A stretch of 64,000 nucleotides of DNA from Clostridium tepidum (GCF_002008345.1 NZ_MRAE01000004.1:62001-126000); one strand, 5' to 3'. Shown: positions 1 to 9,283, numbered from the stretch's first letter. Numbers and translations are program-made. Notes: generated by a model not told the origin, from the letters alone.

Positions 1-270
1 AGGTCCTAAAGCGCCAATTCCTTTCATTACTGTATAAATAATGATAACTCCTAAAACTCCACCTAATAGATATAATTTATTAACATTTTTTATATCTTTA
101 AAATTACCATCGCCAGCTAGCATCCAAATTATAATAGTTATTATAAATCCGATACCTTGAACAAGTGTGTTGGTTTCCCACATACCTATTTTATCACTTA
201 AACGAGTATTAAATACTCCCTGTAAAGTCATAGCTAGACCAGATATTATTGAATATATTATTCCTAGCAT
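1..270 (-). CDS. DMT-type membrane transporter, YdcZ (DUF606) family, 3' part missing
   Basis: The gene starts at 270 and runs off the left edge, so only the first 90 residues are visible. They are very hydrophobic, with an N-terminal membrane segment carrying the motif GLAMTLQGVFNTRLSDKIG, then about two more segments. Glutamine and asparagine in this first helix are typical of DUF606/YdcZ proteins, small members of the drug/metabolite transporter superfamily. The substrate is unknown. An AAAGGAGG ribosome-binding site precedes the ATG at good spacing. Family call fairly firm, function open. Confidence 0.75.
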   Translation of the reverse strand, partial: MLGIIYSIISGLAMTLQGVFNTRLSDKIGMWETNTLVQGIGFIITIIIWMLAGDGNFKDIKNVNKLYLLGGVLGVIIIYTVMKGIGALGP

Positions 271-323
271 GTAAAAACCTCCTTTATTTCATTAGGATTT
301 CCCATAATATAAGAGTTTATTAC

Positions 324-367
324 ATAAAAAAATGGATAACAAGTTGAGGTTTACTTATTATCCATTT
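324..367 (-). terminator. Intrinsic terminator of the dUTPase gene
   Basis: Inverted repeat AATGGATAA / TTATCCATT (331-366), followed on the minus strand by a run of seven T. It lies directly downstream of the minus-strand gene ending at 375. Confidence 0.75.
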
Positions 368-374
368 AAATTCC

Positions 375-860
375 TTAATAACCATTATTTTGTCTATCAT
401 GATTTATGATATTCTTTTTTAAATAAGCTTCTTCTATATCTTTTTCTGAGAATCCTAAATTAATTCCTAAGTCTAAAAAATCTTCAAATAAAGTAATATA
501 GTGATCTTTAGAAGAACAGATCATAAAATCATTTATATCTATATAAAGATTTAAAATTTGTTCAGTTAAACTGTAATCTAATTTTTTGGGCTGTAGAGTT
601 AAATCCTTAAAGTTTTGCTCTAATCCTAGTGTTAAAATAAAATGAAGGCAATCTACATATTCTTCAAGTATAGTAGATTTATTTGAAGGTGATTGAACAC
701 TCCAATATTTAAAACATCTAGTTTCATTAGCTAGTTCAGCTAGTTCCACCTGTAGAGCCAAAATCTTTTCACTTAATAGGGATTTACCTTCTAGAGAATG
801 ATTTCTTGTTATATGTTCATCTAGAGTTTTTTGAAGTTCAAATAACTTTTTTAAATTCAT
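375..860 (-). CDS. Dimeric dUTP diphosphatase (all-alpha, MazG-like)
   Basis: This 161-residue all-helical protein would hydrolyse dUTP to dUMP and diphosphate, keeping uracil out of DNA and supplying dUMP for thymidylate synthesis. The metal-binding helices of the all-alpha NTP pyrophosphatase fold are visible: LQVELAELANE at about residues 37-47 and EEYVDCLHF at about 67-75. It belongs with the dimeric (type 2) dUTPases, not the trimeric beta-sheet kind. It stands alone with its own terminator, divergent from the PHP gene. A dCTPase-like specificity cannot be excluded from sequence. Confidence 0.8.
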   Translation of the reverse strand: MNLKKLFELQKTLDEHITRNHSLEGKSLLSEKILALQVELAELANETRCFKYWSVQSPSNKSTILEEYVDCLHFILTLGLEQNFKDLTLQPKKLDYSLTEQILNLYIDINDFMICSSKDHYITLFEDFLDLGINLGFSEKDIEEAYLKKNIINHDRQNNGY

Positions 861-1152
861 ATAAAAAGGCCGCCTTTCCCTAATTTTTTAAAACTATTAA
901 AAAACATAAAAAAGTCACATATATATTTTATCTAAAATTATTGAAATTTAAAAGAAGGTGCAATCGGTTACATGATTTTTTTTTTAAAAATTACTAAATA
1001 TTTTTAATTTTATAGATTAATTATATTATGAAAAAATAATAATAAATATTTATAGAAGAAAATATAACTATAATTTTATTTAATAGATAAACATTAAAAT
1101 TAAAAATAATGATATTATAGAAGAATGATGTATTAGTATTAAGGAGGATTTT
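861..1152. other. Divergent intergenic region, no gene seen
   Basis: A very AT-rich 292-base gap between two divergent genes that must hold both promoters. On the minus strand a TTGCAC box followed 17 bases later by TAATTT is a possible dUTPase promoter, but it is weak. I see no RNA gene or convincing repeat. Confidence 0.5.
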
Positions 1153-1830
1153 ATGATAATAGATACTCATATACATGAAAGCAAATATTCATTAGATAGT
1201 GAAATATCTTTAGAACAAATAGTTAAAAGAGCAAAAGAAATAGGATTAGATGGAGTTTGTATCACAGACCATGAAAGTAGTGATATTATGGACGAAGCAC
1301 ATGCTTATTCAAAAGCTACAGGATTTTTAATACTTGTTGGCGTTGAAATACTTACATATGAAGGTGATGTTCTAGTATTTGGATTAAAAGATATACCTAA
1401 AAATAAAATGCATGCTAAAGATTTATTTAAAATAGTATATGAGAATAATGGAGTAGCTATTAGTGCTCACCCATATAGAAACAATAATAGAGGTATGGGT
1501 GATTATATAAGACAGGCAAAAATGTTAGGTTTGTCTGGAGTAGAAGCATTTAATGGGAGTACAGAGTCGCATCAAAATTTATTAGCATATTCCATAGCTA
1601 CAGAATTAAATCTTCCATATATAGGATCTAGTGATGCACATGTTATAGAAAATGTTGGGAAATATGCTACGGTGTTTCCAAATGGAATAAGAGATGAAAA
1701 AGATTTAATACAGGCCATAAAAGAAAACAATGTTTGTCCAGCTATGTATGATAATGGGTTATATAAACATATAGATATATATAATAAAGTAGTCAATAAT
1801 TTAGACAATAATATATATAAGATTGTGTAG
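1153..1830 (+). CDS. PHP-domain metal-dependent phosphoesterase
   Basis: A 225-residue stand-alone PHP (polymerase and histidinol phosphatase) domain. Metal ligands are present in order: DTHIH at residues 4-8, ITDHE at about 38-42, SAHPYR at about 107-112 and SSDAHV near 162-167. Such proteins are cytoplasmic phosphoesterases acting on phosphorylated small molecules or 3'-phosphorylated nucleotides (YciV/TrpH type), but the substrate cannot be read here. AAGGAGG precedes the ATG. A terminator hairpin follows closely, so it appears monocistronic. Confidence 0.8.
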   Translation: MIIDTHIHESKYSLDSEISLEQIVKRAKEIGLDGVCITDHESSDIMDEAHAYSKATGFLILVGVEILTYEGDVLVFGLKDIPKNKMHAKDLFKIVYENNGVAISAHPYRNNNRGMGDYIRQAKMLGLSGVEAFNGSTESHQNLLAYSIATELNLPYIGSSDAHVIENVGKYATVFPNGIRDEKDLIQAIKENNVCPAMYDNGLYKHIDIYNKVVNNLDNNIYKIV

Positions 1831-1852
1831 TGTATTTAAATTAAATAGAAAT

Positions 1853-1894
1853 AAAGAGATAGTATTAAAAAATTTAATATTATCTCTTTTGTTT
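1853..1894 (+). terminator. Intrinsic terminator, probably bidirectional
   Basis: A 16-base imperfect inverted repeat starting AAAGAGATAG and ending TTATCTCTTT, then a T-rich tail. A-runs on the other side would let it also stop the minus-strand glycosyltransferase transcript. Confidence 0.7.
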
Positions 1895-2049
1895 ATTAAG
1901 ATATTTTTTATTAAGAAAATTATATAATTAATTATGAAATATAATTGTATCAATATATATATATGTAGGGTAATTTAAAATTTTTCTAATTATAAAATTT
2001 AATTAATTATATGGAATTATTGATGATAAATATATATTTTATAGAAACT

Positions 2050-3294
2050 TTAAAATAATTTTTCTATATCTAAGAATGCTTTTGTCCAAGATTTATCTTT
2101 TATGGCTTTTTTAAGATTATTATTTATAAGTATGTTATTATTAATTTGTTTTTCTATAGCTAAAGCTAGATTATGTTCAAAATTTGGGATTTCTGACTCA
2201 ACTATAGTATCTATATTTTTTAATTTAGGTATAGGAACATATTCAATAATTCCGCTGTTATTAATTATTTCACCCATCCATTCATTTATGCCAGGCAAAT
2301 CTGTACAGACTATTTTTAGGCCACAAGCTATAGCTTCCATTAAAACTAAAGGTAATCCTTCATATAAAGAAGGAAGCACTAATATATCACATTCTCTAAA
2401 TAAGTCAGATAATTTTTTTTGAGAAAGAGCGCCTAAAACATTTATAGTATAATTACAAGAATTACTTTTACATAAATTGATTATATTTGTAGTTTCTTCT
2501 CCAGCTCCGGATCCAGCTAAATAAAGTTCTATATTATTTAAGTATTTTTTTATTAAGTTGATTGAGTTAATTAAAAAATGTACTCCCTTGGAATAGCTTA
2601 ATTTACCAGCGTATACTATTTTAATCTTTTTTGAAGTATTTTTATCTTCATTCATATAAAAGATATCTGGATTGAAACCAGTACCAGCAATAAATATTTT
2701 ATTTTTATTTATCTTATATGAATTTATAACTTGTTGTTTTTCATCTTTATGGGATACTATTATAGTATCTAAGTTTTTACAATTATTTATTACATAATTT
2801 AATATTTCTTTAGAAATAGGCTTAGAAATACTTCTAAAAGAATGTAATTGTCTTAAATCTGTTCCGTGGCAAAAAGCTATAATTTTTTTATTTGGATATA
2901 GTTTTTTTACAAGAGCAGTTAAAATCCATAAATGATGACATATTATTATATCTGGATTAAATTCATTAACAGCTTTTTTTATAGCAGCTGTGAAGGCGGT
3001 TTTCCATTTTTTTAGCATATCCATGGATAAATTTTTATATTTTTCACTTTCGTAAGGCATTACATCACTCATGCCTACAATTGGAAAAGGTAAAACAGGG
3101 GTTTCAAATATTACAGGAAAAAATTTAATAGGATTTTTTGAATCAAAAGTTACTTTTGTATCTTTTGAAGATATACCAGCTACTACAGCTTGCTTATATC
3201 CATTTTTGTCAGCTTCTTTTATAAGTGCTTGAAGATACATACCACTTCCAGTTTTATCAGGTCTTTGAGCTAATATGTTTAATATTTTTTTCAT
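2050..3294 (-). CDS. Glycosyltransferase family 4 (GT-B fold)
   Basis: A 414-residue GT-B glycosyltransferase that would transfer a sugar from a nucleotide-sugar donor to a surface polysaccharide or lipid. The N-terminal acceptor domain begins MKKILNILAQRP and carries the glycine-rich GSGMYLQ loop. The C-terminal donor domain has the signature EGLPLVLMEAIACGLKIV with two spaced glutamates near residues 319-327. The frame stays open another 64 codons upstream, but GGGGGAATCTCG stands just before the ATG at 3294 and the family fold starts there. No other polysaccharide genes are adjacent, so the product is unknown. Confidence 0.8.
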   Translation of the reverse strand: MKKILNILAQRPDKTGSGMYLQALIKEADKNGYKQAVVAGISSKDTKVTFDSKNPIKFFPVIFETPVLPFPIVGMSDVMPYESEKYKNLSMDMLKKWKTAFTAAIKKAVNEFNPDIIICHHLWILTALVKKLYPNKKIIAFCHGTDLRQLHSFRSISKPISKEILNYVINNCKNLDTIIVSHKDEKQQVINSYKINKNKIFIAGTGFNPDIFYMNEDKNTSKKIKIVYAGKLSYSKGVHFLINSINLIKKYLNNIELYLAGSGAGEETTNIINLCKSNSCNYTINVLGALSQKKLSDLFRECDILVLPSLYEGLPLVLMEAIACGLKIVCTDLPGINEWMGEIINNSGIIEYVPIPKLKNIDTIVESEIPNFEHNLALAIEKQINNNILINNNLKKAIKDKSWTKAFLDIEKLF

Positions 3295-3458
3295 CGAGAT
3301 TCCCCCAAAATTAGTAAAATAGTAATATATTCTACAATATATTAGCATTAATGTATAATAAAATAAAGAGGGTATTTCAACAGAAATCATTATGCTTAAA
3401 TACTTTGAAATGAGTAAATAATGGATATAAAAATAACAATTTATTATAAAATAGAGAA

Positions 3459-3500
3459 GGGACTTCTCATGTTGCATTTTGTGCATTGTGAGATAGTCCC
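3459..3500 (-). terminator. Inverted repeat downstream of the small peptide gene
   Basis: Arms GGGACTTCTCA (3459-3469) and TGAGATAGTCCC (3489-3500) pair with one bulged base around a loop of about 19 bases. The hairpin begins just after the stop of the 33-codon minus-strand gene and is followed on that strand only by TTCTC. It may be a weak terminator or a 3'-end stabiliser. Confidence 0.45.
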
Positions 3501-3506
3501 TAAAAA

Positions 3507-3608
3507 TTATTTGACTTCTGGTACAGAAGGTGGAGTATTTTTTCTTTTTTTTGTTTGACCCTTATTATTTTCATTTGGAGAGGGTCTTTTCATACCTTTT
3601 TTAGCCAT
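3507..3608 (-). CDS. Small basic hypothetical protein, 33 residues
   Basis: A complete 33-codon reading frame starting MAKKGMKRPSPNEN and ending PPSVPEVK. It is very basic in its first two thirds, proline-rich at the end, without membrane segment or cysteine, so likely disordered and cytoplasmic. The support for a real gene is a near-perfect AAAGGAGG six bases before the ATG and a stem-loop directly after the stop. I do not recognise a function. It lies between the symporter and glycosyltransferase genes on the same strand. Confidence 0.65.
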   Translation of the reverse strand: MAKKGMKRPSPNENNKGQTKKRKNTPPSVPEVK

Positions 3609-3681
3609 ACTAAACCTCCTTTAATTAATATAGTATTATCTTTAATCAAAAGAAGTTTTTTAATACAGAGTAAAAGAAAAT

Positions 3682-5055
3682 TTATATTTTTTCCATAGAA
3701 TTAAATCTTTTACTTGCATAAGTCATAGCAAGTATATTCATGGTAATACCTATATAAATAGAAGTTATTTCATTAAACCCAATAATTATCCAAAGTATAC
3801 TTGAAATAGGTCCAGCTAATACACAATAGAATCCTGCTTGTTTATTAATCTTATTTTTAAAAAATAATGCACATAATGCTGGTACAAATATAGGGGTAGC
3901 TCTAAATATCATAGACAAAAATCCCCAATTTAATATCATAGAGTCAATATTATTTATAACTATTAATAACGTAAAAATACCTATTATTAAAATACAGATT
4001 CTTAGGTATAAAATTTCTTTTTTATCCTCTAATTTTTTATTAGATAAGGTTGGTATTATGTCTTTTACTATCGTTGTAGCTATACCTAAGGCTAAACCAG
4101 CGCCAGTAGCTATGGAAGATATAAGGACTGTAGCTATGGATACACCACCTAAAATTGGGTGAAGATAATTAATTAAAAATAGAGGAAAAGCCTCATTAGG
4201 ATTTATGTTTGGAAAGTGAATTTTCATATACATTCCTATAAGTGTACATACAATACCTACTGGAAATATTAAAAAGGCTACTAAAAATGAACTTATTTTA
4301 GAGGTTTTAGGATTTTTACCAGCCATAATAGACTGAAAGTAGGTTTGGGTAGATAGTATTCCAAGCACTGTAGAAAATCCTAAAGCTAAATCTTTAAAAA
4401 TTCCATCACTAAATATATTAAACCAAGGATTTTTAGGAAAATGATTTAAAATTTCTGTAGTACCATTTAATGAAAAGATTAATATAATCCCACATATTAT
4501 ACTTGTACCATATAAAAGTATAGTTTTAACAGCACCTACTATAGTGCTTCCCCAAAAACCTCCGAATATTATATAGCAAACTAATAAAAAAGTTACTATT
4601 ATAGAAGTTATTTTTACATCCAGGTTAAATATAGATGTAAAAAGAGGAGTACAAGCTAATACTTGACCATTTATATGAATAAACATACCTAAAGAAAGCA
4701 ATAAACTAGAAGTAGTTCTTGCTTTTATACCATAAGTATTTCCTATGATTTGAGGTAGGGTAGTCATGTTAACTTTATTAACTTGGTTAGAATATAAAAG
4801 TCCTAATAAAATACTAGCAATACATAATCCTAATATAAACCATATAGCAGATATTCCATGTTTATAAGCCATTTGTGCAGTACCTACAGTTGAGGCACCT
4901 CCTATTATAGAGCCCATAAGCATACTGCTTACTCCTAATATTCCTAATTTATTGTCTGCATTTATAAAGTCTTTAGCTGTTTTTACTTTTAGTTTACCAA
5001 TATAACCAGCTATTCCAGTTAAAATTAATGTTGTAATTATACTTATTATAAGCAA
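3682..5055 (-). CDS. Sodium:solute symporter family protein
   Basis: A 457-residue integral membrane protein with about twelve hydrophobic segments, fitting the SSS family (PanF/PutP relatives). These import small organic solutes such as pantothenate, proline or carboxylates with sodium. The early motif SSMLMGSIIGGASTVGTAQMAY around residues 43-63 is the characteristic first-helix region of the family. The start is TTG: GGAG stands eight bases before it, while the nearby ATG opens only a five-codon frame. The substrate cannot be assigned. No partner genes are adjacent. Confidence 0.8.
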   Translation of the reverse strand: MLIISIITTLILTGIAGYIGKLKVKTAKDFINADNKLGILGVSSMLMGSIIGGASTVGTAQMAYKHGISAIWFILGLCIASILLGLLYSNQVNKVNMTTLPQIIGNTYGIKARTTSSLLLSLGMFIHINGQVLACTPLFTSIFNLDVKITSIIVTFLLVCYIIFGGFWGSTIVGAVKTILLYGTSIICGIILIFSLNGTTEILNHFPKNPWFNIFSDGIFKDLALGFSTVLGILSTQTYFQSIMAGKNPKTSKISSFLVAFLIFPVGIVCTLIGMYMKIHFPNINPNEAFPLFLINYLHPILGGVSIATVLISSIATGAGLALGIATTIVKDIIPTLSNKKLEDKKEILYLRICILIIGIFTLLIVINNIDSMILNWGFLSMIFRATPIFVPALCALFFKNKINKQAGFYCVLAGPISSILWIIIGFNEITSIYIGITMNILAMTYASKRFNSMEKI

Positions 5056-5217
5056 TGTTTCATCTCCTTATCAATGTTTCATAATAATATTATACCAATA
5101 AAAAACATATATGTTTTGTTTAAAATATCCAAACATAGTAAATATGGATTAATTTATTATTTAAAGTTAATTATAATTAAAAATAAATTCAGGATAAAAT
5201 ATATTCAAATTTAATTA

Positions 5218-5268
5218 TAAAAAACACACTTAACAAACATATTAACTTGTTTGTTAAGTGTGTTTTTT
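5218..5268 (-). terminator. Strong intrinsic terminator of the hyd maturation operon
   Basis: An 18-base near-perfect stem (AACACACTTAACAAACA / TGTTTGTTAAGTGTGTT) flanked by A- and T-runs on both sides. It sits about 75 bases after the hydF stop and ends the minus-strand operon. The rest of the 286-base gap (5056-5341) holds nothing else I recognise. Confidence 0.85.
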
Positions 5269-5341
5269 TATTTAAATTTATTTTAATAATAACATTTTAT
5301 CTAATAATTATATTAATTTAAAATTTGCTGGAACTTATATT

Positions 5342-6535
5342 TTATTTAATATTAAAAACTTCTATACTTCTATCTAGAATACCAGTTAAATAAGAAATTA
5401 ATATACCATAATTAGTTATAGGTACGTTTTTTTCCATACATAATTTAAGTTTTGAATTCATAGATTTTTTATTTACCATGCAAGCACCACAATGAATTAT
5501 AAGATTATATTTATCCACATCTTGTGGAAAACTTTCGCCCATTCTAAATTCATAATTTAATTTTTTATCCACATGTGAATTAATCATGTTTGGTATTTTA
5601 ACTCTACCTATATCTTCATGAGAATAATTATGTGTACAACTTTCAGATATAAGTATTTTAGAATTTTCATTTAAGGTGTTTATAGCTTTAGTTCCTTCCA
5701 CAAAAGTTTTTAAATCGCCTTTATAATTAGCAAGCAATATAGAAAAGCTTGTGAGTTTTATATTTTTAGGAACAATATTATTTACTTTTTTAAAGGATTG
5801 AGAGTCTGTTATAACTAGATCTACATTTTTTAAATCATCCAATGCAGATTTGAACTCTGTATCTCTTACTATATAACTTTTTATACCATGATCTAAACAA
5901 TCTCTTATTAATTGTACTTGTGGTAATATTAATCTACCTTTAGGAGCTTCAGAATCTATAGGCACTACCATAATTACTTTGCTATTATGAGGAAGTAGAT
6001 TACCTATAATAGTATCATCTTCTTTACTTTTACTTAAATTTTTTATTAGTAAATCTTTTAAATTAAGGATACTATTAATATCATTTGATGAAACAAATAT
6101 AGGATTTTTTATTATTTTTTTTATGCTATCTATTTTATTTTTTTCTATAGTATCTATTTTATTTATAACTGTTATATAAGAAATATTTTGCTCCTTAAGT
6201 TTATTTATAGTTTTTTTATATAAGTTCATATCAATATCTTCAGCGGACATAACATATATAGCAAAATCTGTTTTTGAAAGAGTATTTAAAGTTTTTTTAA
6301 CTCTTATTTTACCAAGTTTAGTGTTATCATCTAATCCAGCTGTATCTGTAAATAAAACTGGACCTAAAGGTATAAATTCCATAGCTTTACTTACAGGATC
6401 AGTAGTAGTGCCTTCTATAGATGATACAATAGATATATCTTGTCCTATAATTGCATTCATTAAAGAAGATTTTCCAGAATTAGTTTTACCTATAAAAGTT
6501 ATATGAATTCTATTAGCATTAGGTGTAGTATTCAT
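5342..6535 (-). CDS. hydF: [FeFe]-hydrogenase H-cluster maturation GTPase HydF
   Basis: HydF is the scaffold on which the two-iron subcluster of [FeFe]-hydrogenase is assembled and from which it is delivered to the apo-enzyme. The GTPase domain shows Walker A GKTNSGKS (residues 16-23), TTTD near 43-46, DTAG (64-67) and NKID. The C-terminal iron-sulfur domain has the expected cluster motif, CTH then HCGAC. At 397 residues it has normal length. It is the last gene of the operon, eight bases after hydG, followed by a strong terminator. Confidence 0.95.
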   Translation of the reverse strand: MNTTPNANRIHITFIGKTNSGKSSLMNAIIGQDISIVSSIEGTTTDPVSKAMEFIPLGPVLFTDTAGLDDNTKLGKIRVKKTLNTLSKTDFAIYVMSAEDIDMNLYKKTINKLKEQNISYITVINKIDTIEKNKIDSIKKIIKNPIFVSSNDINSILNLKDLLIKNLSKSKEDDTIIGNLLPHNSKVIMVVPIDSEAPKGRLILPQVQLIRDCLDHGIKSYIVRDTEFKSALDDLKNVDLVITDSQSFKKVNNIVPKNIKLTSFSILLANYKGDLKTFVEGTKAINTLNENSKILISESCTHNYSHEDIGRVKIPNMINSHVDKKLNYEFRMGESFPQDVDKYNLIIHCGACMVNKKSMNSKLKLCMEKNVPITNYGILISYLTGILDRSIEVFNIK

Positions 6536-6543
6536 AAATCCTC

Positions 6544-7920
6544 CTAAAAAAATAAGTCTCTTTCACCATTTCTTATTCTTTCTATATTTTCAATAACAGC
6601 CTTTTTAATATCATCTCTTTTTATTTTAGCTATTTCTTCTTTTATTAATTTTTCACCTTTTTCTTTTAATTCATCATCACCATAATCTAATAAAAATTCC
6701 ATTAAAGTCATTATAGCGTTAGGTTGACATACATACTGAATATTCCCAGATTTAGCAAGACTCATAAATCTATCACCAGTTCTACCTTTTCTATAACAAC
6801 CTGTACAATAACTTGGAATATGACCATCTTTAATTAATTCTTTTAAAACATCTATATGGCTTCTATGATCTGCAATAATAAATTGATTAGTATTTTTTCC
6901 GTCTTCTCTTTTTTTGTAGCCGCCTACTCCAGCACAAGAACCAGCGCTTACTTGAGAAACACCATATTCAATTACTTCTTTTCTCATTTCTGCACTTTCT
7001 CTTGTGGATAATATTATCCCAGTGAAAGGTACAGCTATTCTTAGTATAGCTACTATTTGTTTAAAAGTTTCATTGCTTACTAAATGAGGGAACATATTTA
7101 AATCCATTCCTTCAGCTTTTTTTAGTCTAGGTACTGATATAGTATGAAATCCTACTCCATATTTTTCTTCTAGATGTTCATTATGAAGTATTAATCCTAA
7201 AACTTCAAATTTATAATTATATAAACCAAAAAGAACTCCAGCACCTACATCATCTATGCCACCTTCCATGGCTCTATCAAATGCAGTTAAATGATATTCA
7301 TAGCTATCTTTTAAACAATTAGGATGCATTTTTTCATATGTAGGCTTATGATAAGTTTCTTGAAATAATATATAAGTTCCTATATTAGCAGCTTTTAATT
7401 TTTTATAATTTTCAACAGAAGTAGCTGCAATATTAACGTTTATTCTTCTTATATTTCCATTTTCATGTTGAGTATCATATATAGTTTTTATACTTTCTAA
7501 TATATAATTTATATCACAATTTACAGGATCTTCGCCTGCTTCTAAAGCTAATCTTTTATGTCCCATTTTTTCAAGAATTTCAACTTCAGTTTTAATTTCC
7601 TCTTGAGTTAATTTTCTTCTTTCAAAGCTATTACAGCTTTTATAACCACAATATATACAATTATTAACACAATAATCACTAATATATAAAGGAGCAAATA
7701 AAACAATTCTATTACCGTAGATAGACTTTTTTATGTCTCCAGCAATTTTAAACATTCTAGATAATAATTTTTTGTCTTTTATTTGGAGAAGTACAGCTAT
7801 ATCTTTGTGAGATAACTTCTCTTTATTACAGGCTTTATCTAAAACCTTTTCTATATCTTCATTTGTGGCATTTTCAGCTTCTTTTAATAAATTTTCTATA
7901 TAATCATGATTTATAAACAT
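6544..7920 (-). CDS. hydG: [FeFe]-hydrogenase maturase HydG, tyrosine lyase
   Basis: HydG is a radical SAM enzyme that cleaves tyrosine to p-cresol and dehydroglycine, yielding the CO and cyanide ligands of the H-cluster iron. The SAM cluster motif CX3CX2C is present as CVNNCIYC near residues 83-90. The second, C-terminal cluster motif CX2CX22C is intact (CTGC, then 22 residues, then C near 400), which separates HydG from the related ThiH. At 458 residues it has full length. It starts directly after the hydE stop, so the two are translationally tight. Confidence 0.95.
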   Translation of the reverse strand: MFINHDYIENLLKEAENATNEDIEKVLDKACNKEKLSHKDIAVLLQIKDKKLLSRMFKIAGDIKKSIYGNRIVLFAPLYISDYCVNNCIYCGYKSCNSFERRKLTQEEIKTEVEILEKMGHKRLALEAGEDPVNCDINYILESIKTIYDTQHENGNIRRINVNIAATSVENYKKLKAANIGTYILFQETYHKPTYEKMHPNCLKDSYEYHLTAFDRAMEGGIDDVGAGVLFGLYNYKFEVLGLILHNEHLEEKYGVGFHTISVPRLKKAEGMDLNMFPHLVSNETFKQIVAILRIAVPFTGIILSTRESAEMRKEVIEYGVSQVSAGSCAGVGGYKKREDGKNTNQFIIADHRSHIDVLKELIKDGHIPSYCTGCYRKGRTGDRFMSLAKSGNIQYVCQPNAIMTLMEFLLDYGDDELKEKGEKLIKEEIAKIKRDDIKKAVIENIERIRNGERDLFF

Positions 7921-8967
7921 TTATATTCGCCTCCATAAAATATTATCTCCTCTAGTTAAATCTAGAGAAAAACCAGCATTATTAATTCTATTTTCTATGC
8001 ATTTTCTGCATTCTGCAGCTTCATCACCAGTACAAATTTTATTATCATATAGCATATATTTATTTCTAACGTTAGTAGGAGAAAGATTTGGCATAACCAC
8101 ATTAGCTCCAGCTTTTAAACCTTTTTCACGCCCCATAGGATTTATTGTTCCTAGAGCTGTAGTTGCTGGTAATAAAACCTGAGGCAAAAGTAATCTTATA
8201 AGAGCTAGTAATGTAGTAGTATTTTCTAATGTACCAGCAGGTTGATTTCTAAGTATAGTATCTTTGTGAGGAATGAAAGGACCTATACCAACCATATGAG
8301 GTTTTAATTCTTTTAAAAATATCAAGTCATTTACGTAATCTTCATTTGTTTGATTAGGTAGCCCTATCATGAATCCAGCACCAACTTGATAGCCTATTTT
8401 TTTTAAGTTTTTTAAACATAATCGCCTATTTTCAAAACTCATATTAGGATGAAGACTTTCGTATAAGTTTTTGGAAGCAGTTTCATGACGTAATAAATAT
8501 CTGTCAGCTCCTGCTTCATAAAATTTTTTATATGTTTCGTAACTTTTTTCACCAATAGACAATGTTACAGCACAGTCTGAAAATAATTTTTTTATAGACT
8601 TTATAATGTCAATGATTTTATTATCTGTAAAATAAGGATCCTCCCCACCTTGAAGTACAAAGGTTCTATATCCTAAAGAATAGCCTTTTTTGCAACAGTC
8701 AAGTATTTCTTCTTTAGATAGTCTATATCTCTTAGCATTGTTATTTTGACAAGATATACCGCAATATAGACAGGAATTTTTACAATAGTTTGTAAATTCT
8801 ATTAATCCTCTTAAATAAACTTTATTATTATAGTACTTTAAACTAGTTTTATGAGCTTTATATGTTAGATATTTTTTATTTTCTTCATCAATATTGTTAA
8901 GTAAATATAAAAGTTTATCATTTGAGGTGTTATTTTTTTCATATAGTTCATCAATAATTTTTTTCAT
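7921..8967 (-). CDS. hydE: [FeFe]-hydrogenase maturase HydE, radical SAM
   Basis: HydE is the radical SAM enzyme of H-cluster biosynthesis that acts on the HydG-made iron-cysteine-carbonyl-cyanide synthon on the way to the binuclear cluster. The CX3CX2C motif is CKNSCLYC near residues 62-69. The SAM-binding GGEDP motif follows near 107-111. Length (348 residues) fits the family. The gene lies two bases after the TM1266-like gene and abuts hydG, showing one transcript. Confidence 0.94.
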   Translation of the reverse strand: MKKIIDELYEKNNTSNDKLLYLLNNIDEENKKYLTYKAHKTSLKYYNNKVYLRGLIEFTNYCKNSCLYCGISCQNNNAKRYRLSKEEILDCCKKGYSLGYRTFVLQGGEDPYFTDNKIIDIIKSIKKLFSDCAVTLSIGEKSYETYKKFYEAGADRYLLRHETASKNLYESLHPNMSFENRRLCLKNLKKIGYQVGAGFMIGLPNQTNEDYVNDLIFLKELKPHMVGIGPFIPHKDTILRNQPAGTLENTTTLLALIRLLLPQVLLPATTALGTINPMGREKGLKAGANVVMPNLSPTNVRNKYMLYDNKICTGDEAAECRKCIENRINNAGFSLDLTRGDNILWRRI

Positions 8968-8969
8968 AG

Positions 8970-9221
8970 TTATATTTCTTTCTTTGATATAGATGTTTTT
9001 ACATATACATTTTCAAGGTTACCTAACTTGCCTGTAAGGCTATTAATTTCATCTAGTGTTCCAGTTACAGTAATAGAAATTACAGACACACCTTCATCTT
9101 CAAAAGGGATACCCATTCTTCCTTTTACAATACCTTTGAAATCAGCAATTATTTCATTAAATTTTTGCTGACAATTCTTAGGATCTTCTAAGATAGCACT
9201 AATAACAGCAATTTTTTTCAT
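8970..9221 (-). CDS. TM1266-family iron-only hydrogenase system putative regulator
   Basis: An 83-residue protein with the beta-alpha-beta-beta-alpha-beta pattern of a ferredoxin-like/ACT fold, starting MKKIAVISAILEDP and containing GRMGIPFEDEGVSVISITVTG in its middle. Proteins of this type (TM1266, NikR C-terminal-like) regularly travel with hydEFG and are called putative hydrogenase regulators. There is no DNA-binding domain, so any control is indirect. It is the first gene of the operon, after a GGAGG site, and lies downstream of an unusual RNA leader region. Confidence 0.85.
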   Translation of the reverse strand: MKKIAVISAILEDPKNCQQKFNEIIADFKGIVKGRMGIPFEDEGVSVISITVTGTLDEINSLTGKLGNLENVYVKTSISKKEI

Positions 9222-9249
9222 AACGTACCTCCTTGTATAATATATAGTT

Positions 9250-9269
9250 CTGTTAAGTTATATGAACAG
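9250..9269. promoter_or_regulatory. 20-base dyad in the leader of the hyd operon
   Basis: CTGTT (9250-9254) and AACAG (9265-9269) form a perfect five-base dyad with centre spacing of ten, about 30 bases before the TM1266-like start codon. It only partly resembles the Rex consensus (TTGTTAA-N4-TTAACAA) because the spacer is two bases too long. It may be an operator or an RNA hairpin. Confidence 0.3.
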
Positions 9270-9283
9270 TGATTTCGCCTAAA

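Noticed and set aside
9250-9269. Rex operator
   Set aside because: Half-sites resemble Rex boxes, but the spacer is six and not four bases and the right half is poor, so only a generic dyad is reported.
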